This document shows, one piece after another, positions 33,503-45,700 of a DNA stretch of 64,000 nucleotides. Numbering within the stretch: position 1 is the first letter of the stretch; the number at the start of each line of letters is the position of its first letter. The position numbers and the translations under genes are program-made. The stretch is from Branchiostoma floridae (Eukaryota > Chordata > Leptocardii > Amphioxiformes > Branchiostomatidae). Under the pieces are notes generated by a model. It saw only the letters and a list, made by a program, of their open reading frames with translations, ran no database searches and was not told where the DNA came from. The stretch is from assembly GCF_000003815.2 (NCBI RefSeq), contig NC_049988.1, positions 1,782,678 through 1,846,677 of the forward strand, written 5' to 3'.

Positions 33503-36500
33503 TGGAAGCCAGTTAATTGCACCTCGGATAAACGCACACTTCGGGTAATTGCACGGAATCCCCAAATCCAAAACCGTCTCCCATTCACTCCATTGTTAGT
33601 GACTTCGCTTATCTGCACGACAAAAAATCACAAACGCCGGATAATTGCACGAAAATTTGTCAAACATAGTCAGCAAATTGACTGAAAATGCGTGCTAAAA
33701 ATCGTCAGACACGGTACAAATAAGCCGATAACGGCCTTTGTGAAGTCGCTATACTGACAACATGTATGAAATTGTTATTGGGATCAAAAGAAAGCCATAT
33801 TGTGGGGTCGGCATCATGAAGAGACGCCCGCCCGCTAAAGGTTGTCAGTCAAAAGTCGGCATTACGATTTCGCAGACAACTTGTTATGACATACTCAATA
33901 ACAAATGTTCTCTATCTGTCCATTGTCTAATTACGTAATTAGGGTCGCGGGGAAAAACTTATGCAGTGGTTTTATGTTCTAACTTCTATGGCAGTCAGTC
34001 GGAAACCACACAGCGACTCGCGTCCTACAGACGGACATAACACTCGCTTCGGCGGTGTAGTGCTTTAGTTTCGTGATCAGGAAGCTACATAACGTAAACA
34101 GTAACTTACTTTTAGTTTCAAGTGCATTGCAGTACGATGTTTCGTGAAGACATATATATGACGTCCGGAGCACAACAGGTACAGCACTACTGTCACATGT
34201 AAATAACCTGTGCGTTGTACTACCTCCCATATCACCTCTCGGCCCCTCCGCCCGTGATGATGCGGTCCAAATGACCAACTCCGCATTATCGCACACGCCG
34301 GATAATTGCACGAAATTCGCTGGCAAATTGGGTGTGCAATTAAGCGGCTTCCACTGTATATGTGTGTGTGTGTGTGTGTGTGTATCAGACTTTTAGAATT
34401 TGGACACCTTCTGTTATTGGGGTAGACAAGATGGTGTTCAATATCATCAGCTGATAAAAAGTATTCGAGGATCTGATATGATAAAAAAGACACTTCTAGA
34501 ATACATCAGCCATATACTTTGCCTAAGGTATAAGATTTATTGTATATTGATGATCCCTTTTGTTTTAAAAAGACTGTTAAAGAGTTGTGCCTATGCCACA
34601 TGTACTCTGTTTATTATATTCTCTTGTCATGTATTGTATTAGTGTGTACAAAGCGACGGGCTGTTGTTGCTGGGATCATTTTTATCTCCATGGCATTATT
34701 GGTTTTCTGCGGAGTCTTCGTCGGTTTATACTTCAACTACATACAGACTACTCAAAGGGTAAGCCTGTGTATTTCTTTTTTCTTCTTCTGAAATGCAATA
34801 TATTTTTGAGAGTTGAGACCCTTCTGCAAATGTCACTTGAAGGGGAAGAGACCACCTTTTTACTGTATAGTATCATATTCCAATGCTGCAGTCAAGTTTA
34901 TTTGTTATAACAATATGCGCATGTGTGGTGCAGTTGCTGTTTTCACAATGAATACATAGAATCAGCTTCAGTCAGTCTTTCACTTTGTCGAGTTTTTTCT
35001 GTCATATCATAACATAGTACATTGTAATTTGCACATATTTGCGCTGCAAAGCAGAATTGTACAGGGACGTTTCATATTTGCCTGCTGGTTCCTGTCAGTT
35101 CGTACCCAATATTAAGAACTCCTGGGCTTTTCTGTGCAGGCGTGTCTTTACGACATTTTGAAAACATGCCCAACCATTCATTGAGGAATTTCCGCGCTTG
35201 GTTAAATAACTGACTATATATTATTTCATGAACAGCTGACCCCAACCTTAAGCTCTACTCCAAGCACGGACCTGCTACCAATGATAACCTCAGTTACTGC
35301 AACGGTGTCTACGACTTCCACCGCGACGACTTCCACCGCAACGACTTCTACCGCAACGACTTCCACCGCAACGACTTCCACAAAAATGACTTCTACAGCA
35401 AAAACTTCGACAGCAATGACTTCTACGCCGACTACTTCTTCCTCAACTATTGTTGCCAGCGCGTCATTTTCCATAATAACTTTTACGTCAACGTCAAAGA
35501 TGTCCTCCTACCAAACGACGATTCCCTTTGACACAACCCGATATGAAACTGAAGGGAGCATCAATAGCGCTGTTCCAACATCCATGCAAACAGGTAAGGA
35601 TTTTTAACGACAAGCAAATAGTTCTAAAAATTTACATCTTGAAGCCAATTGTTGGCTAGGGATTGGTTTTCTGTGTCTTACCGGTGTAAGAGTGTATTCC
35701 AAATGTGACTTGTTTTGTTTTTTATTTGTTTTTTTTTTGCTATTTCTGTTTTCACGAACGCTTGAAAGCAAGAATACTTCTACGTGAAACACCCCAAAGA
35801 AGTTTCAGTTGCCTTAAAAAGCTGTGTTTATTCCATACGTTGGAGAGGTAGCTTTTAGAAAGTTGACAAAACAAACAAGAAAGCACAGGTTCAAAGGCAG
35901 GACAAAAACTACAACGAGAGATCAAAACAGGCCGAAGTCCTTACATCTACTTTGCGATCACAGAATTCGAATGTGTCTGAAAAACTTCAAGCTCAACGCG
36001 TACGTGTACGTGCTGCAGTGTGAGCTAATCGGCAAAAAAACTGGTACTTTCTTTCCTTCGTGCTAAGCAGACCTGGTAATGATTTCCTTTTCTTAAGCTG
36101 CTTGTATGTGGATACTGGAATGAAACAGATGAAAGAGCGTTTGGTAGCGACTACCGACCAGTGCTTCTCCCAATATGTGCACTCTTTATTGGCCTGGTTA
36201 AGGGCTGATATCACAGTTGGACCTCTCCGTAATCACAGTTGGACCTCTCCATAGGAACGTATGTTAAAATACACTAAATCAAGGCTTCAGAAAAAATACT
36301 AACCCAATTTAAGTCTGAATTTTTTCTCCACCAGACATTCACAATGGTCATCTTAATAAACACTAAAATAAAACAGAGGGTTGTTCAGCTCAAACTCCGA
36401 GGAATCATCGCTCTTTGAAAGAAACCTCACATTTGACCCCAGTTTCTCCTGATACCACCCATATGACCCAACAACAAAAATCCTTCCACGCGGCACTACT

Positions 36501-37717
36501 AAATTGAGCAAATTTTGACCAAAATGAGAAAGCTTAGACCATACCCATACCTTCTAAGTTCCAACCCAAAAAGTCTCCAGATTGGGTCAAACTTTTTAAG
36601 GAAAAAGAAGATTTTCAAGGAAAGTTACACCCAAATGATGCGCAACTCAACTGTGACGTCAGCCCTTAACATATAGTTATTGTAGACAATTGTTGTAGAT
36701 AATTGTTTATTACGTGAGGCAGCATTGAGTTCATTCCATAGTTCTCTGTCATCAAATGATATACATGATTCATAAATACTGAATACCACCAGTCTGACTT
36801 GTATTTTCTTACAATTGCTTGCTAAAGATGTGTCAGTTCCAGACAAAGTGAAATAACATTCTAAATCACTGATTACAGAAATCGATGGACCAGGTGGAGT
36901 TTTGTGGAAGCAAGCAAAATTCAACTATCCTAACGGAGTGGCCGTATCTCCTAACAATGAATTATATGTGGCAGAAGTGAAAGGCAAACGAATTCAAGTC
37001 TTCAGCATGTCTGGGGTCTTTCTCCGCTGCTTTAAAACAGTGCAGACAGTACCGGGTAAAAAGGAACAAACTATTACCCCTAACGATGTCGCAATAGACG
37101 TAGATGGTTTTGTATGGGTAGTGGGAGTTACGAGAAGAGATGAACTACAGGTAATAAAGTATAGCCAAAGCGGCCAGCAAATGTCTACACTCGACCTCAA
37201 GTCTTCTACCTTCGGTCCAACCATTGCAGCGAACGCACCAAATAACAACAACATCGTTGTGGCCGCTAATATATACTTTAAACCTAACACTATTTTTGTG
37301 CTTCTGCCTGATGGTTCAATTTACAACAGATTCCAAATGGCTCGTGGAGAAAAATTTGGTTTCGTCACATTCAATAACGAAGGAAACATCCTTTTTACTG
37401 ACCGAAAGCATAACACTGTCCATGTGTACACTCGTTATGGAGATAAGCTTTTCCAGTTCGGAAGTAAAAGGAGCGGTGAAGGTCAACTGAAAACTCCTAC
37501 AGGAATCTGTACGGACAGGTCTGGGAACATCTTCGTGTCCAACATGAACAATAACAGGATTGACATGTTCACCAGTCGCGGGGAGTTTGTGCGCACGGTT
37601 GACAGCACAGACTTCCCAAAGGGGCTTGCGTGTGGACCGGATGGACAGTTGGTGATAGCTAATGCATTGTTTGACACTATAACCGTCATTCCTCGCCAGT
37701 TGGTATTGTCGGGATGA
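31529..37717 (+). CDS. Type II membrane protein with NHL-repeat ectodomain and mucin-like stalk
   Basis: Four exons join in phase except across a gap. Exon 1 starts at ATG 31529 (context aaccATGG) and runs into the gap at 32854; it encodes a long hydrophilic cytoplasmic part with three tandem repeats of about 34 residues (QHPPRALYQNPTCERDALNP core, 31825-32130) and PYAVRYQE motifs. Exon 34643-34758 encodes the transmembrane helix (VVAGIIFISMALLVFCGVFV). Exon 35236-35593 is a Ser/Thr-rich stalk (repeated TATTS) likely to be O-glycosylated. Exon 36879-37717 is an NHL beta-propeller (FNYPNGVAVSPNNELYVAEV, TPNDVAIDVDGFVWVVG, LKTPTGICTDRSGNIFVSNM). NHL propellers bind proteins or RNA; outside the cell a ligand-binding role is my inference. 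The ligand is unknown. Confidence 0.85.
32854..32989. other. Assembly gap (136 N)
   Basis: Hides the end of exon 1 of the NHL gene and its splice donor. Confidence 0.95.
33437..33499. repeat. AT microsatellite
   Basis: About 31 AT units. It ends exactly at the TA that flanks the MITE starting at 33500, and a TG run (34357-34383) follows that MITE. Confidence 0.95.
33500..34356. mobile_element. pogo/Tigger-like MITE, 857 bp, in a TA microsatellite
   Basis: Inverted ends CAGTGGAAGCCAGTTAATTGCAC and (complement at the right) GTGCAATTAAGCGGCTTCCACTG, flanked by TA on both sides. Subterminal motifs of the type cggataattgcacg recur inside. It has no transposase. It lies in the first large intron of the NHL gene and belongs to a different family from the 27894-28808 element. 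Confidence 0.85.
36202..36665. mobile_element. MITE of 464 bp with TTAA target sites (piggyBac-like)
   Basis: Ends GGGCTGATATCACAGTTG and, at the right, CAACTGTGACGTCAGCCC are inverted with two mismatches, and TTAA flanks both (36198-36201 and 36666-36669). TTAA duplication is the hallmark of piggyBac-type elements. It is non-coding and lies in the last intron of the NHL gene. A 22-bp tandem duplication (atcacagttggacctctcc) lies at its left end. Confidence 0.75.
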
Positions 37718-38340
37718 TACTCAATCAATTACGTCGATGTAAAGCTTTTTTTCCAATTTGTGTAGAGTGGTCAATCTTTATCTTCACTGCAAAAGAATTG
37801 ATCAGTTATTATAAACGAAAAGGTAGTTTTATAAATTAATAGCAAGAACAGTAATTACATAAGCAGTCAAAATCAAGGTGTATAAAACAAATGTATACTG
37901 CACTTTATGTAATAGCAAGCACTCCAGAAAATACTAATTCCTAGGAATGCTAATAGTATATTTAAGAAACTTGAATGAAAAAAATCTTCAATCATAACAT
38001 AAATGCTTCCAAAGCACAACCTAATTTCACGATGTAATTGTCGTTTGACAAATCCTTTTACATTTTAAGGGACTCAATTAAACCCAAATTTCAATGGGAA
38101 GAACAGACTAGGCTCTTCTAATACACAATAAGGAAATTCCCTTGTATTGCATGTGACATCTACATTCTTATTCTAACAGTACGAATTATTAGTTTTGAGC
38201 TAACATAGTACATATTGATGTTTAAGTCGTCCAACCCCTTTATCTATGAAAATGTTGGAGAATTCATCTTCCAGTGCATACGGACAAGAAGTCAAACCTA
38301 TCAAACAGCTTATTAAGTATTTATTAGTCGTTATTCCCTT
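37718..38340. other. Intergenic, nothing recognised
   Basis: AT-rich sequence 3' of the NHL gene. No repeat or coding signal was seen. Confidence 0.45.
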
Positions 38341-39087
38341 TTGAATGTGCTACTGTTAGACTTCCGATCTGTCCTGTATCCACACTCGCCACACATGCAC
38401 TGCAGCAGAATACAGTGGACTACTTCTGTGATACAATATTGTAAACCAACCACTTATAAGAGACAATAGAGTGGAAATTGTACTTTTATTAGACTTTCCT
38501 GTTTTCACTTACAAGTTATGTGTTTGCATGATTACATATCAGTCATGATATTCACTGAAACAAGTTTTTTTAAATTTGATAATATAATAAATAAATACAT
38601 TTTATGTCACAGCGGCTCACTTCAGTCAAACAGTCCGGTGTTCCAGCCATATGCACTCGGCCAAGAACTTCCCCATGCAGACTCCTTATATAGACGATCC
38701 AACATGGCGGCCAGACATTGCTACGATCTTGAAACCGGTGAATTAACATAAAATAACGCTAAATACTTGGGACTTGCTGCGTTTTCTAAATCCATAAATG
38801 CCTAAGCCAGAGCACCACACAAAGTTGTTGCCCCATGTACATTGTATATTAGAGCGGTTTTAGGTCGTTTCAAGTTGATAGAGGTCGTTTGAAGTGTTTA
38901 GGCACACCGTCATGTGAGGTGCGTCTCAGTGTGTGTCTTGTCGGTCAAAATTACATTTCTTTGCTGCAGAATGGTCATACTGGTCACATTTGTAAATTTT
39001 TAATGTCATGTGCGAGTTTTAATATGTTTGGATAAGTTATTAATGTAGATTTATGTGCAGCAGAATAGTAACACTGGTCAGATTTTT
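38341..39087 (-). pseudogene. Decayed zinc fingers beyond the stop of the copy-2 zinc-finger gene
   Basis: On the minus strand, short blocks still match fingers: complement of 38356-38402 (gacttccgatctgtcctgta...cacactcgccacacatg, a CGECGYRTDRKS finger) and of 38960-39085 (gcagcagaatagtaacactggtcag, a DQCYYSAA finger, and others). They are out of frame with stops. The array was evidently longer and has eroded from its 3' end. Confidence 0.6.
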
Positions 39088-40020
39088 TTATTCCTTTTTA
39101 CCGGTATGAGTTTTCATATGTCTCACAAGATCAAACTTCCGAGCTGTCCTGTACGCACACTTCCCACACATGTAGGGCTTACCATCGGTATGTGTGGCTA
39201 GATGTTGGTCCAAGGTGGATTTTCGCGAAGCAGAATAGTCACACTGGTCGCACTTGTAGGGTTTTTCTCCTGTGTGTCTTCTCATATGCCGGGATAAGGT
39301 AGACTTCCGATCTGTCCTGTACCCACACTCCCCACACATGTAGGGTTTGTCACCAGTGTGTGAGGCTAGATGATCATCCAAATGACTTTTCTGTGATGCA
39401 GAATAGTCACACTGGTCACATTTGTAGGGTTTTTCACCGGTATGAATTCTCATATGTTGGGATAAATGACACTTTTGAACTGTCCTGTACCCGCACTCCC
39501 CACACATGTAAGGCTTATCGCCAGTGTGTTTGGCTAGATGTCTATCCAAAATGTATTTATGTGCAGCAGAATAGTCACACTGGTCACACTTGTAGGGTTT
39601 TCGGCCTGTATGAGTTCTCAAATGTTCAGATAAATCAGACGTCCGAGCTGTCCTGTATCCACACTCGCGACACATGTAGGGTTTGGCACCAGAGTGTTTG
39701 GCTACATGTTGGTCCAAACTGGATTTTCGTAAAGCAGAATAGTCACACTGGTCACACTTGTAGGGTCTGTCACCAGTATGAGTTCTCATATGTCGGGATA
39801 AATTTGAGTTGTAAGCTGTCCTATACCCGCACTCCCCACACATGTAGGGTTTCTCACCGGTGTGTGCTTCCGGTTGATTGACGAAACTGGTTTTGCTCGC
39901 TGTGGGGTGGTCTTTGGTCTTAGTCGCATTCTTGTTGCATAAAACTTCAGGACGATACAGATACCCATCACTGAAATTCTGTGGAACAGCAGTAGGAGAC
40001 CCATTACCTGCCTCTGCCAT
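39088..40020 (-). CDS. C2H2 zinc-finger protein with nine fingers (copy 2)
   Basis: Paralogue of the gene at 47-1045 in opposite orientation. The start is taken at MAEAGNG (ATG 40018-40020) because a splice acceptor (ttcaattag) lies 7 bases upstream, exactly as in copy 1; the longer open frame upstream would be intron. About 60 residues precede nine C2H2 fingers that alternate CGECGYRT and CDQCDYSA types with THTG/KHTG linkers, ending in THTGKKE. It is probably a nuclear DNA-binding protein; the target is unknown. Decayed fingers continue past the stop. Confidence 0.9.
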   Translation of the reverse strand: MAEAGNGSPTAVPQNFSDGYLYRPEVLCNKNATKTKDHPTASKTSFVNQPEAHTGEKPYMCGECGYRTAYNSNLSRHMRTHTGDRPYKCDQCDYSALRKSSLDQHVAKHSGAKPYMCRECGYRTARTSDLSEHLRTHTGRKPYKCDQCDYSAAHKYILDRHLAKHTGDKPYMCGECGYRTVQKCHLSQHMRIHTGEKPYKCDQCDYSASQKSHLDDHLASHTGDKPYMCGECGYRTDRKSTLSRHMRRHTGEKPYKCDQCDYSASRKSTLDQHLATHTDGKPYMCGKCAYRTARKFDLVRHMKTHTGKKE

Positions 40021-41489
40021 GTCCAACCTAATTGAATAGGATATATAAGACAAGAAATAAATCAAGTCAAACTAGATGGTGGCAAGGAATTAAATAATGT
40101 TCAATTTCACAACAAGCTATTTACAGTTAGGTGTTGCTTTATTTTCTCTTTTTTGTTGTGTTTTTGCAATTAAAATGCATACGTTTCCAATATACTACCC
40201 ACGTTCACTATAAACTGACAGGAAGTGATAAAGATGATACAAATTTATTTCCAACATGGCTTAGTATTTTTTCTTCCTTTTTCTAGCGTCACAAAATTTG
40301 CAGCTCGGTCATTTTAGCTTCAGGTCTTTCGAGATTGCATACAGCTCATAACAAAACACTAGTCATCAAATTCAAAGTGGCACCCAGTGGTGTATCTTGA
40401 ATAGAATTATCGGTCGTCTGTCGAGTAAACTAGCCCAGTTTCAAACCAGGCCTGTTTAGCTTTAAACCAACACATTCATAATCTAGCCCCTCGAGCTCTG
40501 TCCTGATACTTGCTACATGTAACCGAAAACCACATGATGCCTGCTGTATATCCGGTTACCATGGTGACAGTAGTTTGGCTAGTTCATTGTTTGTTAGAAG
40601 AAGAAGACGATGAAGTAGAAGAAAAGGAGAAAAAATAATGTTTTCAAAATTAACAAAAGCTCATGGAGGTATGAGGTCGCCGAACTCTAGTTTATTTTAA
40701 TATTATATATAACCATAAACTAAACATATCCGTCTTTAATAGTCCTAAAGTGCACTCTAGTATACATTTTTTTTCACGTCAAAGCCAGTCACCATCAGGC
40801 CTAATGAGATCCATAGGCCGAAAACTGTATCAAAACTGTGTTCTGTTACTTTGTTTTCGTGAGGGTAAAGATGCCCCCCTCCCCACCCCCATTTTCATTA
40901 CCCCGCAAACTCTTACATTTCTGCCTAATGCTAGCCCACATACCATAGAAATGGCCGACACATCCTATAGTTCGTTACAACGCAGTCATTGTCTATGTAT
41001 ATCTCGTTCTTACCTGCTTCCAGTGTTGATAATTCATTAATTGCCGCCACCAAATCCTCCTGCAGGCATCTATCTGGGGCAGCTAGGGTTGAAAGGTGAC
41101 ATGGGGTGAAAGGTCATTTCGTGCCTGCTTCTCTTTATATTGTAGTACGATCCGCCTACACTATTTGGGATGTGCCCTAAATATTAGCCTTCGCCAGTAA
41201 GGTTTCATTTTCAGTTATGTCATTGTTGTTTGACTCTATATGTAGGTAAACTCCTATTCCGAAACACAAGAGCTATTTGTATAACATAGCTGCATGGTTG
41301 ACCTATAAAACAAACCCCATGACAGCCGGTGACCATCTACACAGGCCAGTAATGTGCTAACATAAACTTATACAACCTAATCATTATTTTAGCCAAATGA
41401 TGCATTTCTTATAAAAAAAACAACAATGAAACTATGTTCATCGTCATTTGACCTACTACCAGCCATGTTATAATTATCGGTCAAAGTGC
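40021..41489. other. Intergenic, 5' side of zinc-finger copy 2
   Basis: Should hold the 5' non-coding exon of the zinc-finger gene, but no border could be placed. GTTACCATGGTGAC near 40555, a palindromic X-box-like sequence, is the only motif noted. Confidence 0.4.
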
Positions 41490-42796
41490 TTTCAGGTGTG
41501 TGGAGTTACGATGCAATATAAACATGGGCGACGTTCAAAGTACTGGATATTTGTTACAACATATTTTGAAGCAAAACAAAATCACGATGGAAGAGCAAAA
41601 AAAGCAGGATTGAGCTCTTCCTGGGCGGTTGTTCAAGAGAGCACCGCCATGAGTGGAACACAGTTTTAGGTATGATATAGCCATGAAAATCTACTAACAT
41701 AGTTATAAGTCACATTCAGCTCAACCACAAACACATCAGTACCGCTCATTCATGTCATGTGTGGATTTAATTGTCAGTGTCAAAATTTGTTAGTGTCCAA
41801 AGGTTTCAAAACTGGCATGTATGGAGCGGACTGATCCTCACACTATTAAAACAACATCTTTCTCACCGCAGTCACCCCTCATTAAGACAACAAGAGTCGC
41901 AAAGTGCCCATTGACATTTTATTTTATTCAGACGGTCACACAGACCGGTTTCATCAAAGGCAATGTGGCTTTTTCAGTGGTCCGGGCTCACATGAGCACA
42001 GTCTAAAAACTTTGGAGAACAGAACCTAATAATTGTAAGAATAAGGAGCTGATACTTTTACATCAATAAATGGCAGCAGTTTTTGGTGTCGCGTTGGTCT
42101 CGTTTACTACAAAAAAAGGAAGTTTGCCTGTTGTGAAAACAGGGAAGTTACGTGTTATCTGTAATGAACTTTAGCTTACATTTTACGCTCCAGAAACACG
42201 CTTCTTCAGTGGTCCAGGCTAACATGAACACAGTCTACAAACATTGAAGGGACAGCAAGAAAATCTCTATAGCTTCGATCAGGCTTGTTGCAAAGGAAAT
42301 TCTACCAATAGATATCAGCAGTTCTGGCATTGTGCTTTTTCCGTCTGTTTACAACAACAAAGGGAAGTGAGATTACGTATCAATACTATTTGGCTTACTG
42401 AAGCTGTGCTTACATTTTTTGTCCTGTCTTTTCAGCATTTTGTACTTAACGCTCCAGAAACAGGCAATAGATTTGATGCAGCCCAACTAGAAGCTTTTCA
42501 CTTTCTAGCATGTTTTCTTTGTTTAAACAATGGAAATGTGCATATCTTACTAAATATTCATTTTTTTCTGTATGACAACTATAGTGTGTCTAGCACTGCA
42601 CAGTGAGTGATCCATTGCTTTGGTGCCCTTTTTTTCTTCTATTAGTTTTTTACTCGACAAACTTGATAAACGTATTCAGAAAACAACGTGCTGATTTGAC
42701 CTGATGCTATAACTCCAGGCTCACGTTTAGCTGGTTAGCTTGACGGCGGATGGTCGGAGAGCCGCTGTACGTGGTGGTGATGGTTCCGCCTGTCAC
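41490..42796. repeat. 3' flank of lectin 1, duplicated behind the other lectins
   Basis: Blocks such as gtcacacagaccggt (about 41935), gtggtcc.ggct (about 41980), and a segment ending agaagcttttcactttctag (about 42490) recur at 57370-59240, and partly at 54680-54760. This shows that the lectin duplication unit included about 1.3 kb of 3' flank. Confidence 0.65.
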
Positions 42797-45700
42797 CTAT
42801 GGACGTCCTGGAAAAAAATTGGCAGGGATGAGATGTGGAGTGATGTGTCTATAACAAGAGCAATACTAACGAGCCATACTAACTAGAGTACATCCATAAA
42901 ATTAAATTATGCATGAAATGTCCATCTTCAACCCTTTTTTGTTTGAATTATGCAAATCAGTCCTTCATTTGCATGTTTGATATTTTCATATTATGGATAT
43001 TTCATGGAGGTTACGATGGCATAATACACTTCCTCTAATGGATACAGAGCTGCGGTATGGTTGCTAGACTGAAAGGTTTCAGGAAAACGATACGGATATA
43101 AGCCTACCTGGAACAGCCTGGCATATGAAGTAAAACTGCCCGTCGCATGAGGTGTCATTCCACTTGTCTTTCCAGTTTCCGGAGTAACAAACGCAATCTT
43201 GGTTGCCCAAGTTGTCTGGTTGTCCCGGAGCCCAGGAGCCGTACGTCTCAAGTGCAGAACCATCCACCCACTCATAGCTTCCCTCTTCGCGCTGATCGTG
43301 CAGGCCGAACCAGAAGGCGCCATCTTCGAAAACGGAATTGTGCAGAGAGATCAGAAAAGCGTTGGTCTCTGCGTCTCTGGGTATGGCGAGGGTGCCGCCG
43401 TCTTTACCACAGGCCGCGGCCGCATCGCTGAAGGTCTTCACTGTGCTGAAGGCCTTGTAGCAGATTCCACGGAACTCTGCGTAACCTTCAGGACAAGACA
43501 CTGCAACAAAAAGGATATATATATATATTTATACATATTTCATACATGTAAAATTACCATTTATTGTGCAACATTCTATATACGTACGATACTTGGTTCT
43601 TAGAGACATTAATTAATAAACTATGTTAAATACATGATACAACGTCAAAAAATTCAATCAGATGTCAAGAAACTCAAAATCAGCCAAAATTTTGATGAGG
43701 ATATTGACTGTGGTTGTGAATACAGGCTCTATTTATTGATGCAAATCATCCTACAGCCATATGAACAATTGATGAAGAAACTGATATCGTGTAATGGAAT
43801 AATGATAGTCAGCGCCCCAAATTTTGCCCTTCCATTCTTCTGATATTGCTAAATACACAATTAGAAATAGTGCACATGGCAACTAACGCTGCGTCTTACT
43901 CATCTCGTGAAGACGCTGCTCCAAGGCGGTAATTCGGCTGCGCTCCTTGTGCAGGTCTCGCTTCAAGGCGTCAGCAGTGGTAGACAATTCGTCTTGGTTG
44001 CCCTTCAATGCGTCAACAGAGGTGGACATGTCGTCTTGGTCGCGCTTCAAGACGTCAATAGTGGTGGACATTTCGTCTTGGTTGCGCTTCAAGGCGTCAA
44101 CAGTGGTGCATATGTTGTCTTGGTTGCGCTTCAATGCGTCAGCAGTGGTGGACAGTTGAGTTATTTTCTAAAGACGAAAGTCAGATTATCATAGCACATA
44201 AGCAGAAAAAAAATCAAAGGGAAAACAGTAGTATCCATCTTCGTAATTCCTAAGCAAGAACAGCATGCACAATGTAACAATGTTTAAAAAAAGGTTTGTG
44301 GCACCAGAGTGTTTACCTCCTTATTCATGAAAGTCAGGGGGGTCAATCCCACAACAAGCAGGCTAAGCAGCACGGCAATACCAGCGGCCATGTAGCTGAG
44401 GTGGGAGCGGATGTAACTACAGCAAGCAGGTTGGCCACTTGCACCACCCGGATATGTGCGGTCTATGAGAAATACATTTTTGTCTCAGTTTCACAGTGGT
44501 AAAATAAGTAATGGGAAGTAAGTCATTATTCGCCATCTCTATATGATATTGCGTCTTCTTATTGTCGAAATGCCAAGGTACATGTATTTCTAAAAAAAGG
44601 CAAGTCACAAAACCGACGGCTACCTGCAGACGTGTACGTGGCATAACGTTTCACCGCCTCGGCTTCTTCGTACGTGTCTGTACACTACAAAAAATGAATT
44701 TTCTTATCTTTCTTGTTTTTCTCGAACAAAGAAAACTGACCTTTCTGTAAGAATAATATTCTGTATGCAAGAATCCCTGTTTTGAGAAAATTCAAGAAAC
44801 CCATATTTTTCTCGTGCTAAGAATTTTTTTCTTATCGTCAATGGATCAAAACTTCTAGAATAGTTTTCTTGTGGTCAGAATCTATTTCTAATACATGCAT
44901 GCTGAAGAATTAATTTCTTACATCAAGAATGTTTAATTCTTAATCATTGAGTTTCTTGTTCCAGGAAAACCTTTCTGTCTCTAAGGCTGTATTTCTTACA
45001 CCAGAAACGATTTTCTTGCATGAAGATTGAGGTTCTTGTATGAGGAATTACTTTCTGTCTCCAAGAGTGATTTTCTTATATCTAGTACAACAAGAATCGC
45101 TTTCTTGCATGAAGATTGAGGTTTTTGTGCTTGCAATATCATTCTGTGTTTCAGACTAAAATTTCTGCAACTACAAATCTAGAATCATTTTTCTACACTA
45201 AGATTAACATTCTTTATATAAACAAACAACTCAATGTTGACACTTTGACAGTTATGTCAGTATACATGCCAATCATATCTATAATCATCAATATGGTTCA
45301 TACAAGTTTTATGGTGTTTCCCTCTATTACTCATTCAAAAGATTTCATAAACCAACCATTTTGTATCTAAACTTGCTTACTGACATTGACTTTTCCTGAT
45401 AGAGTACCGTGCAGCCAACTATAACTAATTGTCCTTATAAAACAATGGTTTTATAGAGCTAATAGAGCTACAATGTTGTCACTGTTGTAATTAAAATGAA
45501 GACTTCTTCTTGTTAAAGGCTTTTCCAAAGTTGAGATGGGAACATCCTCTTTGTAGCAGCAGGTTACTGAGCCTAGAACAACACACAAAGACCATGAATG
45601 ATCATCAATCCTTATATCGCCCCCCTCCCCCTGTAAAGGCCAACATCTCTATACACAAACATTTCGTTCCTTGCGAATATTATAGTCAATTCTTAGTATT

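Noticed and set aside
35226-35474. Minus-strand frame of Val/Glu repeats
   Set aside because: Antisense of the Thr-rich stalk exon of the NHL gene.
39360-39881. 173-codon plus-strand frame rich in Cys and His
   Set aside because: Antisense shadow of the zinc-finger array.
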